A stretch of 12,272 nt of DNA. It comes from CADAWZ01 sp045114665 (GTDB lineage: Bacteria > Vulcanimicrobiota > CADAWZ01). Positions 12,145-12,272 of the stretch are shown here, one piece after another. The translations under genes were made by a program, and so were the position numbers. The DNA lies in the NCBI GenBank assembly GCA_045114665.1, contig JBGUKW010000279.1, forward strand, positions 1 to 12,272, read 5' to 3'. The notes under the pieces were generated by a model. That model saw only the letters and a list, made by a program, of their open reading frames with translations, ran no database searches and was not told where the DNA came from. Within the stretch, counting starts at the first letter, position 1. Each line of letters starts with the position of its first letter.

Positions 12145-12272
12145 ATGGTAAAAATAGATATGCTTGAAACAAATAATACAAAGCAAGTTCAACAAGAATA
12201 TATTGAAGTTACTCTTGATGAAAATGTACTTAAAGAACTTGGTTATAAGCTAACATATAAAGCTAAAGGTAG
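12145..12272 (+). CDS. 5' end of a third LRR-family gene (partial)
   Basis: ATG 12145 opens MVKIDMLETNNTKQVQQEYI, then EVTLDENVLKELGYKLTYK, and the frame runs off the right edge. The second half is the VTLxE module that precedes LRR blocks in the two genes to the left, so LRR_5 repeats are expected beyond the window. There is no good ribosome site before this ATG. It could instead be a continuation of the decayed upstream gene, but a stop lies in frame just before it (12130-12132). Confidence 0.6.
   Translation, partial: MVKIDMLETNNTKQVQQEYIEVTLDENVLKELGYKLTYKAKG

Noticed and set aside
1..12272. tRNA, rRNA or CRISPR array
   Set aside because: No tRNA arm patterns, rRNA segments or regularly spaced short repeats with unique spacers were seen; the only regular repeats are coding LRRs.

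Overview
The window is very AT-rich bacterial DNA with strong Shine-Dalgarno sites (AAGGTGGTGA, GGAGG, AAGGAG) and many U-run hairpin terminators. This fits a low-GC, host-associated (gut-type) bacterium, probably Bacillota-like. A secreted two-repeat protein (6648-7148) resembles proteins I associate with Negativicutes. The phylum cannot be settled from this sequence alone.

Region 1 (1-3320) looks like phage or prophage DNA. The tail of a coiled-coil protein is coupled to an amidase-type endolysin (110-733), which ends at a terminator. Facing it is a tightly packed leftward operon, transcribed from about 3280 down to 1228: unknown 81-aa protein, Cro/CI-type HTH regulator, deoxynucleoside kinase, two small acidic proteins that resemble each other, and a Panacea/DUF4065-like protein. 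Four of the five junctions overlap or abut. Between the endolysin and this operon (833-1227) lies a non-coding stretch dense in hairpins, possibly a decayed IS200/IS605-type end.

Region 2 (3270-4860) is a gene graveyard. It holds the last two repeats of a BspA-like leucine-rich-repeat gene with its typical C-terminal tail and terminator, then a promoter followed by frameshifted or very short ORFs of unknown function.

Region 3 (5030-7148) holds ordinary genes: a YjbQ-family protein and an ADP-ribosylglycohydrolase as a two-gene operon closed by a near-perfect terminator, then a secreted BamE-like two-repeat protein with its own promoter.

Region 4 (7539-end) is a cluster of LRR_5 (BspA-like) genes. 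The first is an intact 957-aa protein with about 29 LRRs, three copies of a conserved module beginning VTLxExVLxQLGY, and a C-terminal domain that looks like the IF2_N domain of translation initiation factor IF-2. The second has a helical N-terminal domain plus LRRs and is broken by two frameshifts and a TAG stop. A third begins at the right edge. None has a visible signal peptide, so these may be intracellular LRR proteins rather than classical BspA adhesins. The most interesting items are the LRR-IF2_N fusion with its module, the Panacea operon as a candidate toxin-antitoxin or anti-phage locus, and the structured 880-1125 region.
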